Positions 13,301 through 25,840 of a stretch of 64,000 nucleotides of DNA are shown piece by piece. The notes below the pieces were generated by a model. It was not told where the DNA came from. It worked only from the letters and a program-made list of their open reading frames with translations, and searched no databases. Both the position numbers and the translations under genes were made by a program. Source of the stretch: Canis aureus (taxonomy: Eukaryota; Chordata; Mammalia; Carnivora; Canidae). The first letter of the stretch is position 1, and each line of letters opens with the position of its first letter. The DNA is taken from positions 3,833,074 through 3,897,073 of the forward strand of contig NC_135640.1 in assembly GCF_053574225.1 (NCBI RefSeq), read 5' to 3'.

Positions 13301-16300
13301 AATTGAATCGAGAGGAATCGAATCGAATCTAAAAGAATCGAATCGAATCGAATCGAAAGGAATCGAAAATAGAAAACTGTTGATTCGAATCTAAAAGAAT
13401 CGACTCAAATCGAATCGAAGAGAATCAAATTGAATCAAAAAAATCGAATTGAACCTTAAAGAATAGAATCGAATCGAAAAGAATCAATTCGAATCGAAAA
13501 GAACCGAATCGAATCAAATCGAAAAGAATAGAATTGAAAAGAATCTGATCGAATAGCTTCAAATCGAATTGAATCGAATCGAATATAATGGAATCGAATC
13601 GAAAAGAATTGAATTGAAAAAATAGATTCGAATGGAATCAAAAAGAATCAAATTGAATCAAATCGATTCGAAAAGAAAGGAATTTGAATCGAATTGAATC
13701 GAAAAGAATCGAATAGATTCGAATCGAATCGAATTGAAAAAATTTGAAACGAATCTAATCAGATCGAATGGAAAAGAATCGAATCAAATAGAAAAGAATT
13801 GAATCGAATCGAACCGAATCAAAAATAATCAAATAGATCGAATCAAAAAGAATCGAATCGATTTGAAATGAATAGAGTAGAATCAAATCGAAGAGAAGTG
13901 AAAAGATTCGAATCGAATCGAAAAGAATTGAAATGAATCGAACTGAATCCAAAAGAATTGAATCCAATCGAACAGTATAGAATCGAATGCAAAGAATCGA
14001 ATGCAAAGAATCGAATCAAATCAAAAAGAATTGAATCGAAAAGAATCGAATCGAAACGAAAAGAATCCAATTGTACCGAATCAAATCGTAAACAATCAAA
14101 TCGAATCGAATCGAAAAGAATCAAATTGAATCAAATCGAAAAGAATCGAATGGTATCGAATTGAATAAAAAAGAATCGAATCATATCTAATTGAATTGAA
14201 AAGAATCAAATCGAATAGAACCGAAAAGAATCGAATCGAATCGAATTGAAAAGAATCGAATCGTATCGAATCGAATCTAAAAGAATCAAATTGAATAGCA
14301 TCGAAAAGAATCGAATCGAATCGAAAAGAATCGAATTGAATCGAATCGAAAAGAATTCAATCGAATTGAATCGAATCGAAAAGAATTCAATCGAATTGAA
14401 TCAAATCGAAAAGAATCGAATCGAACCGAAAAGAATCAAATCGAATGGAATCGAATAGAATTTAATTGAATCGAAAAGAATTGAATTGAATCGAATTGAA
14501 TCGAAAAGAATCGAATAGATTCAAATCAAATCGAATTGAAAAAATTTGAAACGAATCTAATCAGATCGAATGGAAAAGAATCGAATCAAATCAAAAAGAA
14601 TTTAATCAAATCGAACCGAATCAAAATAATTGAATAGATCGAATCAAAAAGAATCGATCGATTTGAAATGAAGAGTAGAATTTAATCTAAGCAAAGTGAA
14701 AAGATTTGAATCGAATTGAAAAGAATCGAAACCAATCGAATTGAATCCAAAAGAATTAAATCGAATCAAACAGTATCGAATCGAATCCAAAGAATCGAAT
14801 TGAATCAAATTGAAATGAATCAAATAGAAAAGAATCGAATTGAAACGAAAAGAATCCAATTATATCGAATCAAATTGTAAACAATCAAAAAGAATCGAAT
14901 TCAATTGAATCGAAAAGAATCGAATGGTATCGAATTGAATCGAAAAGAATCGAATCATATCTAATTGAATTGAAAAGAATCAAATCGAATAGAACTGAAA
15001 AGCATGGAATCGAATCGAATCGAAAAGAATCGAATTGTATCGAATCGAATCAAAAAGAATCTAATCGAATAGCATCGAAAAGAATCGAAATGAATAGAAA
15101 AGAATCGAATCTAATCAAATCAAAAAGAATCGAATCATATCGAATGGAATCAAAAAGAATTGAATCATATTGAATTGAATTGAAAAGAATTGAATCGAAT
15201 AGAACTGAAAAGAATCGAATCGAATACAATCGAAAAGAATCGTATCAAATTCGAATCGAATCGAATTGAGTCGAAAAAAATCGATTCCAATGGAATTGAA
15301 TCGAAAAGAATCTAATCGAACAGTACCGAATCAAATTGAAAAGAATCGAATCAAATAAAATCGAAAAGAATCTAATTGAAATGAAAATAATCAAATCGAA
15401 TCGAATAGAATTGAAAAGAATCGAATCGAAACGAAAAGAATCAAATCGAAGAGAATCGAATCGAATAGAAAAGAATCGAATTGAAAAAATCGAATCGAAA
15501 AGAATCGAGTTGAGTTGAATTGAATCGAAAAGAATTGAGTCAAATCGTATCGAATAGAAAAGAATCGAATCGAATCGAAAAGAATCGAATCGAATGGAAT
15601 TGAATCGAATTGAGTCGAAAAGAATCGAATCGAATTGAATCGAAAAGAATCGAATAGATTCGAATTGAAACGAATCGAAAAAAATTGAAACGAATTGAAT
15701 CATATCGACTGGAAAAGAACGAATCGAATCGAAAAAAATCAAATCGAACTGAATCGAAAAGAATCGAATTGAACAGAACCAAAAAGAGGCGAATCGAACT
15801 GAATCGAAAAGAATCGTATCGAATTGAATCGAATTGAATGGAAAAGAATCGAATCGATTCCAATCGAATTGAATCAAAAAGAATCGAATTGAACAGTATC
15901 GAATCTAATTGAAAAGAATCGAATCAAATAAAATAGAAAAGAATCAAATCGAAAGGAAAAGAATTGAATCGAATCTAATTGAAAAGAATCGAATCAAATA
16001 AAATAGAAAAGAATTGAATCGAAACAAAAAGAATTGAATCGAATCGAATTGAAAAGAATCGAATTGAATCAAAAAGAATCGAATTGAAATGTATCGAATC
16101 GAAGCGAAAAGAATCAAATCGAATCGGAAAGATCGAATCGAATCGAATTGAATCGATTCGAATCAAAAAGAATCGAATCTAATCAAATTGAATCGAAAAG
16201 AATCGAATTGGATCGAAAAGAATAGAATCGTATAGAATCTAATTGAAAAGAACCAAATCGTATTGAAATGAATCGAAAAGAATCGAAATGAATAGAATCA

Positions 16301-18514
16301 AAAAGAATCGAATCGAAAAGAATCGCATCAAAACAAAAAGAATCGAATCAAATCGACTCAAAAAGAATCGAAACGAATCGATTCGAAAAGAATCGAATGA
16401 GATCGAATCGAAAAGAATTGAATCGATTTGAATTGAAAAGAATCAAATCAAATTGAATTGAAACGAAAAGAATTGAATTGCATCGAATCGAAAATAATTG
16501 AATCGAATTGAATAAAAAATAATCGAATCGAATTGAATATAATTGGAATTGAATCGAATCGATAATCGAATCGAATCAAATCAAATCTAGTCGATTGAAA
16601 ATAATCGAATCAAATCAAATAGATTAAAAAACAATCGAAACAAATCGAATCGAATTAAAAATAATCGAATCAAATCGTAACGAATCAAATAAAAAAGAAT
16701 TGAATCGAAAAGAATCGAACCGAATTGAAAAGAATCGAATAGAATCGAATCAAAAAGAATCGAATAGAATCGAATCAAAAAGAATCAAAATGAATCGAAT
16801 CGAGTAGAATCAAATCGAAGCTAGGTGAAAAGAATCGAATCGAATCAAAAATTATCTAAACGAAAAATAGAAAAATTATCTAAACGAATCCAATTGAATC
16901 AAAAAGAATCGAATCGAAAAGAATCGAATAGAATCGAATAGAATAGAATCGAACAGAAATGATTCGAATGAAAAGAATCTTATCGAATCGAATCAAAAAG
17001 AATCTTATCGAATCAAATTGAAAAGAATCAAATATAATCGAAGAGAATTAAATTTAAAAGAATCGAATTGAAGAGAATCTGATCGAAAAGAAAAGAATCA
17101 AATTGAATCCAATCGAAAAGAATCGAATAGAATCGAAAAGAAAGAATTGAAAAGAATCAAATTGAATTGAATCAAATCGAAAAGAATCGACTCGAATCAT
17201 ATCGAACCGAAAAGAATCAAATCAAATCAAATCGAAAAGAATAGAATTGTATTGAAAAGAATCGAATCGCATCGAAAAGAATCGAATCGAATCGAATCAA
17301 AAAGAATTGAATCGAATGCAATCAAAACGAAAAGAATCGAATCGAATCGAATTGAAAAGAATCAAATCGAATTGATTGAATCGAAAAGAATCGAATCGAA
17401 TTGAATCGCATCGAATCAAAAATAATTGAATCGAATTGAATAAAAAATAATCGAATCGAATCGAAAATAATTGGAATTGAATTGAAAATTGAATCTAATC
17501 AAGTCGAATAGAAAATAATCGAATCGAATCAAATCGATTCGAAAAAAATCGAATCAAATTGCATCGAATCAAAAATAATCTAATCGAATGGTGTTGAATC
17601 GATTCGAATTGAAAAGAATCGAATCAAATCAAATCGAAGTGAAAAGAATCAAATCGAATCGTATCAAATCAAAAAGAATCGAATCGTATTGAATCGGATC
17701 GAATCGAAAAGAATCGAATCGGAAAGAATTGAATTGAAGAGAATCTAATCGAAATGAAAAGAATCGAATCGAATCGAATCAAAAAGAATCGAATCGAAAC
17801 GACAAGAGTCGAATCGAATCGAATCAAAAAGAATCAAATTGAAAAGAATCGAATCGAAAAAGTCGAATGGAAAAGAATCAAATTGAATTGAATCGAATTG
17901 AAAAGAATCGAATCGAATCATATCGAATTGAAAGGAATCAAATTGAATCGAAAAGAATCAATCAAATCGAATTGAATCAAAAAGAATCGAATAGATTCGA
18001 ATCGAAAAGAATTGAAAAAAATCTAAACGAATCGAATCATATCAAATCGAAAAGAATCGAATCGAATCGAAAAGAATCGAATCAAAGTGAATCGAAAAGA
18101 ATCGAATCGAACAGAACCGAAAAGAATCGAATCGAAAAGAATCGTATCGAATCGAATCAAATTGAATCAAAAAGAATCGAATCGATTACAATTGAATTGA
18201 ATCGAAAAGAATCGAATCGAACAGTATCGAATCTAATTGAAACGAATCGAATCAAATAAAATAGAAAAGAATCAAATCGAAACGAAAAGGATCGAATCGA
18301 ATTGAATTGAAAAGAATCAAATTGAATAGAAAAGCAACGAATCGAAAAGAATCGAATCGAAATGGAAAGAATCGAATCAAATGGAAAAGATCGAATTGAA
18401 AAGAATCAAACTGAATTGAATTGAATCAAAAAGAATCGAATCGTATCAAATCGAAAAGAATCAAATCAAATCGAATCGAAAAGAATAGAATTGTATTGAA
18501 AAGAATTGAATCGA

Positions 18515-18700
18515 GGGATCCCTGGGTGGCGCAGCGGTTTGGCGCCTGCCTTTGGCCCAGGGCGCGATCCTGGAGACCCGGGATCAAATCCCATGTCGGG
18601 CTCCCGGTGCATGGAGCCTGCTTCTCCCTCTGCCTGTGTCTCTGCCTCTCTCTCTCTCGCTGTGTGCCTATCATAAATAAATAAAAAATTTAAAAAAAAA
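18515..18700 (+). mobile_element. SINEC_Cf-type SINE in pentamer array 1
   Basis: The head is canonical (GGGATCCCTGGGTGGCGCAG), followed by a short CT stretch and an A tail broken by TTT near 18,689. Flanks AAAAGAATTGAATCGA and AAAAGAATCGAATCGA look like a target duplication with one difference, although the surrounding array repeats similar words. Confidence 0.93.
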
Positions 18701-19874
18701 GAATCGAATCGAATTGAAAAGAATTGAATCGAATCGAATCGAAAAGAATTGAATCGAATGCAATCAAATCGAAAAGACTCGATTCAAATTGAAAAGAATC
18801 AAATCGAATTGATTGAATCAAAAAGAATCAAATCGAATTGAATCACATCAAATAGAAAATAATTGAATCGAATTGAATAAAAAATAATCGAATCAATTCG
18901 AATTGAATCGAGAATAATTGAAATTGAATGGAATCGATAATCGAATCGAATCAAATCGAGTCGAATCGAAAATAATCAAATTGATTCGAAAAAATCGAAT
19001 CAAATTTCATCGAATCAAAAGTAATCGAATCGTATTGAATCGATTCGAATTGAAAAGAATCGAATCGAATCGAAAAGAATCAAATTGAATCGAATCAAAA
19101 AGAATCGAATCCAAAGAATCTAATTGTAGAGAATCTAATCGAAATGAAAATATTCGAATCGAATCGAATCGAATCGAATCAAAAAGAATCGAATCTAAAC
19201 GAAAAAATCGAATAGAATAGATCAAAAAGATCGAATTGAATGGAATCAAATCGAAAAGAATTGAAACGAATCGTATCAAATAGAAAAGAATCAAATTGAA
19301 TTGAATCAAAAAGAATAGAATTGTATTTAATTGAATCGAAAAGAAATCGAATCAAAATGAATCGAATCAAATCGAAAAGAATCGTATCGAATTGAATTGA
19401 ATCGAAAAGAATCCAATCGAACATAATCGAATCGAATTGAAACGAATCGAATCGAAAAGAATCGAATCGAAACGAAAAGAAAGGAATCGAATCGAAGCGA
19501 AAAGAATTGAATGGTATCATTGAATCGAAAAGAATTGAATCATATCGAATTGAATTGAAAAGAATCAAATCGAACAGAACCCAAAAGAATCAAATCAAAT
19601 CGAATCGAAAAGAATCGAATTGTATCGAATCGAATAGAAAAGAATCAAATCGAATACATCAAAAAGAATCTAAACGAATCGAAAATAATCGAATCAAACC
19701 ATTGAATTGAGTCAAATCAAAAATAATCGAATCGAATTGAAAAGAATCAAATTGAATTGAATCGAATCGAATCGATTTGAAAAGAATCGATCAAATCGAA
19801 AAGAATCGAATCGAATCGAATCGAAAAGTATCGAATCAAATCGAATCAAATTGAATCAAAAAGAATTGAATCGT

Positions 19875-20073
19875 GGGATCCCTGGGTGGCGCAGCGGTTT
19901 AGCGCCTACCTTTGGACCAGGGCGTGATCCTAGAGACCTGGGATCGAATCCCACGTTAGGCTCCCGGTGCATGGAGCCTGCTTCTCCCTCTGCCTATGTC
20001 TCTGCCTCTCTCTCTCTCTGTGTGTGACTATCATAAGTAAATAATAAAAAAATTTTAAAAACCTTAAAAAAAA
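19875..20073 (+). mobile_element. SINEC_Cf-type SINE in pentamer array 1
   Basis: A full-length copy with several substitutions against the other young copies (for example GGACCAGGGCGTGATCC) and a mixed A-rich tail containing TTTT and CCTT. It is probably somewhat older than the copy at 7,147. The array resumes with a slightly disturbed pentamer at 20,074. Confidence 0.93.
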
Positions 20074-20718
20074 GATTGGAATCGAATCGAAAGAATCGAA
20101 TCAAATCAAAAAGAATAGAATCGAATCGAATCAAAAAGAATAGAATCGATTCGAAAAGATTCGAATCGAATTGAATCAAATCAAAAAGAATCGAATCTAA
20201 TCGAAAAAGATAGAATCAAATCGAAAAGAATCGAATCGAAACGAAAGATTTGAATCGAATTGAATCGAATCTAAAAGAATCGAATCAAATTGAAAAAATC
20301 GAATCGAATCAAAAAGAATAGAATCGAATCGAAGAGAATCGAATCGAAAAGAATAGAATCGAATTGTATCGAAAAGAATCGAATCAAATCAAATGGAAAA
20401 GAATCGAATCAAATCGAAAAAAATCGAGTCGAATTGAAAAGAATCAAATCAGTTCGTAAAGAATCAAATTGAATCACATCGAAAAGATTTCAATCGAATC
20501 GAACTGAAAAGAATCGAATAGAAACGAATCAATCAAAAAGACTCGAATCAAATCGAATCGAAACGAATCGAATCGAATCAAATTGAATCGAATAGAAAAG
20601 AATCTATCGAATTGAAAAGAATCGAATCGATAAGAATCGAATTGAAAGAATTGCATCGAATCAATTCGAATCAAAAAGAATTGAATCGAATCGAATCGAA
20701 AAGAATCGAATCGAAACA

Positions 20719-23700
20719 AATCCCTAACCCTAACCCCTAACCCTAACACTAAACCTATCCTAACCCTAACTCTTTTTTTTTAATTTTATTTATTTATGAT
20801 AGTCACAGAGAGAGAAAGAGAAAGGCAGAGACATAGGCAGAGGGAGAAGCAAGCTCCATGCACCGGAAGCCCGATGTGGGATTCGATCCCGAGTCTCCAG
20901 GATCGCGCCCTGGGCCAAAGGCAGGCGCCAAACCGCTGCGCCACCCAGGGATCCCCCTAACCCTGACTCTTAACCCTAACCCTTAACCCTAACCCTAACT
21001 CTAACCATAACCCTAACCCTAACCCTAACCCTAACCCCTATCCCTAACCCTAACCCGAACACTAACCCTAAACTGAACCCGTACCCTAACCCTAACCGTA
21101 CTCTAACCCTAACAGGTACCCTAACACTAACCTGTACGTCAACCCTAACCCATACCCTAACCCGTACCCTAAACCTAAGCCCACACCCTAACCCATACAC
21201 TAACCCGTCCACTAACCCTAACCCTAACCAGTACTCTAACACTAACCCGTACCCTAACCCGTACCCTAACCCGTATCCTAACCCTAACACTAACACGTAC
21301 CTAACCATAACCCTAATCCTAACCCCTAACCCAAACCCTAACCCTAACATCTAACCCTAACCCTAAAACCTAACCCCTAACCCTAAACCTAAACTAAAAA
21401 CAAACCCTAAACTTAACCCTAACCTTAATCCCTACCCCTAACCCTAATCCTAACCGGAACCCCTAACCACTAACCCTAAACCTAACCCTAACCCTTAACC
21501 CTAACCCTTAACCCTAACCCTAATCCTAACACTAAACCAAACCCTAACCCTAACCTTAACCCCTAAACTTAACACTAACACTAACACTATCCCCTAAACC
21601 TAACCCTAACCCCTAACCCTAACCCTAACCCTAAAACTAACACTAATACTAACCCTAACCCCTAACTCTAAACCTAACTCTAAACTTAACCTGAAACCTA
21701 ACCCATACACTAAACCGCACCCTAACGCTAACACTCACCTGTAACCTAAACTGAACCCTAACCTGTACCCTAACTCTAACCTGTACCCTAAACCTAAACC
21801 TAACCCGTACCCTAACCCGCACCCAAACCCGTACCCTAACCCTAACCCTATCCCGTACAGTATCCCTAACCCTAACCCTTACACTAACCCTATTCCGTAC
21901 CCTAACCCTAACCCGTACCCGTACCCTAACCCTAACCCATTCCCTAACCGTAACCGCAACCCATACTCTAACTGTAACCCGTACCCTAACCCCTAACCCT
22001 AACCCTAACCCTTAACCCTAACCCTTAACACTAACGCTAACCCTAACCCTAACCCTAAACCAAACCCTAAACCTAATTCCTAACCCTAACCGTAACCCTA
22101 ACCCTAACCCTAACCCAAACCCTAACCCTAACCCCTAACCGTAACCCCAAACCTTAATCCTAACCCTAACCCTAACACTACCCCTAACCCCTAACCACTA
22201 ACGCTATTTATTTACCCTGACCCTCAACACTTAACCCTAAACCTAACCCTAACCCTTACCCTAACCCTGCCCCCAACTGAAGCCTAACTGTAACTCGTAC
22301 CCTAACCCTAACCCGTACCCTAACCCTAAACCATACCCTAACCCCAACCCTAACCCGTACACTAACCCTAACCTGTATCCTAACCCTAACCCGTACCCTA
22401 ACTCTAACACATAACCTAAATCTAACCCAGACCCTAACCCAAACAATACCCTACCCATAATTCTAACCTGTGCCCTAACCCTTGCGCTAACCCCAACCAT
22501 AATGCTAACCTGTACACTAACTCTAAATGGTACCCTAACACTAACCCTAACCCGTACCCTAATCCTAACCCTAAAACTAACCCTAACCCGTACCCTAACC
22601 CTATACCGTACCCTGCCCTAATTCTAACCATAACCCGTACCCAAACACTAAAACTACCCCTAAACCTAACCCTAACTAACCCTAACCCTAACCCTATCTC
22701 TAAACCTAACCCTAACCCTAATCCTAAACTAACCCTAACCCTCACCCTAACCGTATCCCTAACATGTAAACTAACCCTAACCCTAACCCTAACCCATAAA
22801 CTAAACCTAACCCTAAGCCTAACCCTAGCAGTACCCTACCCTAACCCAAACATGTACCTTAACCCTAACCCTAACCCTAAGCTGTATCCTAACCCTAACC
22901 CTAACCCAAACCCTTACCCTAACTCCTAACCCTAACCGTAACCCTAACCCTAACCCTAACCCCTAACCCTAATCCTAAACCTAACCCCTAACCCCTAACC
23001 CCTAACCCTAACCCTAACCCTTAACCCTAACCCTTAACCATACCCCTAACCCCTAACCCTAACCCTAAACCAAACCCTAACACTAACTCCTAACCGTAAC
23101 ACTAACCCTAACCCGTACCCTAACCCTAAACCGTAAACTAACCTGTACCCTAACCAGTGCCCTAACCCGAACCCAAAACCCAATCCTATCCTGTTCCCTA
23201 ACCCGAACCCTAACACTAACCCGTACACTAACCCGTAACCGTACCCGTACCCTAACCCATAAACAAACCCATACCCTACCCCTAACCCTAACCTGAACCC
23301 GTACCCTAAGCCTAACCCTAACCCCAACCCTAACCCTAACGCGTTCCCTAACCCTAACCCTAAACGTATCCCATACCCTAACCTAAACCCTAACCCATAA
23401 CCTCACCCTAACCCTAACCCTAACCCTAACCCGTAAACTAAACCTAACACTATACCTAACTGTAAACAGTACCCTAACCCTAACCCTAACCCTAACCGAA
23501 ACCTAACCCTAACACTAACCCTAACTGTAACCTACCCTAACCCTAATCTTAACCCTAACCCGTAACCTAAACCTAACCCTAACTCTAACCCTAAACAGTA
23601 CCCTAAACCTAACCCTAACCCGTACCCTAACCCAAACCCTAACACTAACCCTAAACCTAACCCTATCCTGTACCCTAACCCTAACCCTAAACCTAGCCCT

Positions 23701-24652
23701 AACCCATACCCAAAACCTAACCCAAACCCTAACCGTTACCAGTACCCTAACCCATACCTAAACCCGTACCGTAATCCATACCATATCTCTAAACCGTACC
23801 CTCACCCTAACCTTAACCCATACCCTAACCCTAATCTGTACCCTAAACCTAAGCCTAAACCAACCCTAATCATAACCCTAACACTAACCCTAACCCGGAG
23901 CCTAACCCTAACCCGAACCCTAAACATAACCCGAACTCTAACACTAACCCTAACCCGTACTCTAACCCTAACCATAACTCTAACCTGTAACTTACCCCTA
24001 ACACTAACCCTAACGCTAAACAGTACCCTAAAGCTAACCCCATCCCATACCCTAACCCTAAACCTAACCCTAAACCTAACCCAAAACCTAACCTTAACCT
24101 GTACCCTAATCCTAACCCGTACCCTAACGCTTACCCTAACCCTCACCTGTACCCTAACCCAAACTCTAACCCGTACCCTAACCCTAACCTTACCCCAACC
24201 CTAAACCTAATGAAACCCAATCCCTAATCCTAACCCTAACCCTAACCTAATCCTAACCTTAACCCTTACCCTATCCCTAACCCTAACCCATAACCTAACC
24301 CTAACCCTAACCCTGAACAGTACCCTAACTTTAACCCTAACCCGTACCCTAACCCTAATCCTAACCGTAAACCTAAACCGAACCCTAAACCATTCCCTAA
24401 CACTAACCCTAACCCTAACCCGTACCCTAACCCTAACACTAACACTAACCCATACCCTAATCCATAACCTAACCCGTACCCTAACCCGTAACCTAACCCG
24501 TAACCTAACCCTAACCCTAACCCTACGCTAACCTGTAGCCTACCCCTAAACCTGAACCTACCCCTAACCCTAACCTGAACCCTAACACTAACCCTAACCC
24601 TAACCCTAAGCTTAAACAGGACCCTAACCCTAACACTAACCCATAACCTAAC
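20719..24652 (-). repeat. Degenerate telomere-like array 1 (CCCTAA on the plus strand)
   Basis: About 3.9 kb is built from CCCTAA units with heavy variation: CCCCTAA, CACTAA, CCGTAC, CCATAC and CTGTAC. CCCTAA alternating with CCCGTA gives 12- and 18-bp sub-periods. TTAGGG lies on the minus strand. Uninterrupted perfect runs are short, so this is interstitial or fossil telomere DNA rather than a working chromosome end. It starts directly after the last pentamer. The junction resembles the one at 39.42 kb. A SINE interrupts it at 20,771. Confidence 0.95.
20771..20955 (-). mobile_element. SINEC_Cf-type SINE inside telomere-like DNA
   Basis: An inverted copy with its poly(T) end at 20,771 and its head (CCCAGGGATCCC) ending at 20,955. 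Telomere-like flanks CCCTAACCCTAACTCT and CCCTAACCCTGACTCT bracket it and fit a target duplication with one change. The matching second telomere-like tract at 39.4 kb lacks this SINE. Confidence 0.94.
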
Positions 24653-25840
24653 CCAAACTTTACAGCATTAAGTCAGTTCGTTCCATGAATAAAGCTCCAC
24701 TGCACCTGGAGACACAACCGTTGAAGCCTGCAGCTTGCACCTTGCGTCCCATGAGTTTCTGACAAACATGTCTAGTGAGGATGTTCGTAACTCCATCTGC
24801 AGGCAGTGTGGAACTGGGAAGGACCGCGTGTCAGCTCATCTTTCAGAAGGAAGTTCCCCAGAGGGACAGCTTTCAACTAGATACTCAGGTTTGGAAGTTA
24901 GTATGTAGCTCCCTTCTGAGGGAGGAATTACTCAGAAGTCGTTGGATTGGGCTAAGAGACACTTGCCTCTCACAAAACTTGTATCCTGTATCGAACGACG
25001 TCCTTTTGAAGTGAAAGGTACAGGTGGTCAGCATGTGGGAGGAACAAGCCATAAGCTCATCCAAAGGAGTGTGCATCACTTGGAAGCAGGTGTCCGGTAG
25101 TCGCGAAATTGACAATGCAGACACTTGGTTCTCACTCCGCTACTGTCCCGCATAGAACGGAATGCTGTGGAAGCGATCCGTACAGGCCGTCAGATTGTGG
25201 GAGGTACAGCCCATAAGCTCAACTCTGAGAAGCGTGTATGCTTTGCAGGCAGATGTCTGCTAGCCACTCTTTTATGGGAGTTAGAACCTAGCTACACTTC
25301 AATTGAACAAGGCTGTTGGAAATCGCTGTATTGAACTTAGTTACACGTGACAACAAGCCTGAAACGTCTACATGCTTTTCACAACCTCTTCTAGCACCTA
25401 ACATAAGGATGTTAGGACCTATGTCTACAGGCAGTCAGGTTGCGGGAGGGTCCCGCCCTCACCTCAACTCTCACAAGGAAGCATGTCTAGAAGCCAGCTT
25501 TCAACTAGCTGCATTCTTCTGGCCCTGAGAACGCAGCAGTATTCTAACTCAGGAGGTTCCAAGAATACCACTCTACTCCACCTGGAGACACCTTCCAGGC
25601 CTGCATTATTCCACTTGCGTCTCACAAGCTTCTGACAAGCGTCTTTGGTGAAGACGTTGGAAACACATTCTGCAGTCAGTGTGGAACTCTGAGGGACTGC
25701 GTGTGAGCCCAACTCTCAGATGTAAGTTGCCGTTGGATGCAGGGTTCAATTAGCTAGTATGGAACTTAGTATGTAGCACCAGTCTAAGACAGGAATTACT
25801 AGGAAATCGCAGGATTGAGCTTGGAGGCACTACTCTTGTG
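24653..25840 (+). repeat. Satellite A block
   Basis: Five monomer cores are visible at about 24,803, 25,021, 25,181, 25,427 and 25,671, spaced 218, 160, 246 and 244 bp, in the order seen in the full seven-monomer unit. From about 24,941 to the end it matches 42,725-43,620 at a constant offset of 17,784 bp. The CENP-B-like sites near 24,983 and 25,150 have lost core bases. It ends in TTGGAGGCACTACTCTTGTG and passes straight into the minisatellite. Confidence 0.9.

Larger units (their letters stand above)
6346..20718 (+). repeat. Pentamer satellite array 1 (GAATC/GAAAA)
   Basis: About 14.4 kb is built from five-base units, mainly GAATC with GAAAA interspersed and variants AAATC, GAATT and GAATA. 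The purine-rich strand is the plus strand throughout. Longer landmarks recur, so a higher-order structure exists. ATGGAAGTGAAAAT-like blocks occur at about 7,630, 8,225, 8,851, 9,212, 10,582 and 12,188, and a block with AATCTAATCAGATCGAATGG occurs near 13,751 and 14,552. From about 16,490 a GAAAATAATC subtype is common. The unit has no stop codon in some frames, which creates long 'RFDSI' or 'RIESN' open frames that are artefacts. Three SINEs interrupt it. The unit is one base away from the human satellite II/III pentamer GGAAT, but common origin is not implied. Confidence 0.95.

Noticed and set aside
6600..20750. Long open frames of RFDSI or RIESN repeats, up to 210 residues
   Set aside because: A five-base repeat without stops reads open in several frames on both strands. 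There is no codon bias, start context or non-repeat domain.
20976..24146. Gly/Leu/Val/Arg-rich frames in telomere-like DNA
   Set aside because: Direct translation of CCCTAA-type repeats.
20719..24652. Functional chromosome end
   Set aside because: Perfect CCCTAA runs are short, variants are frequent and other repeats lie on both sides.
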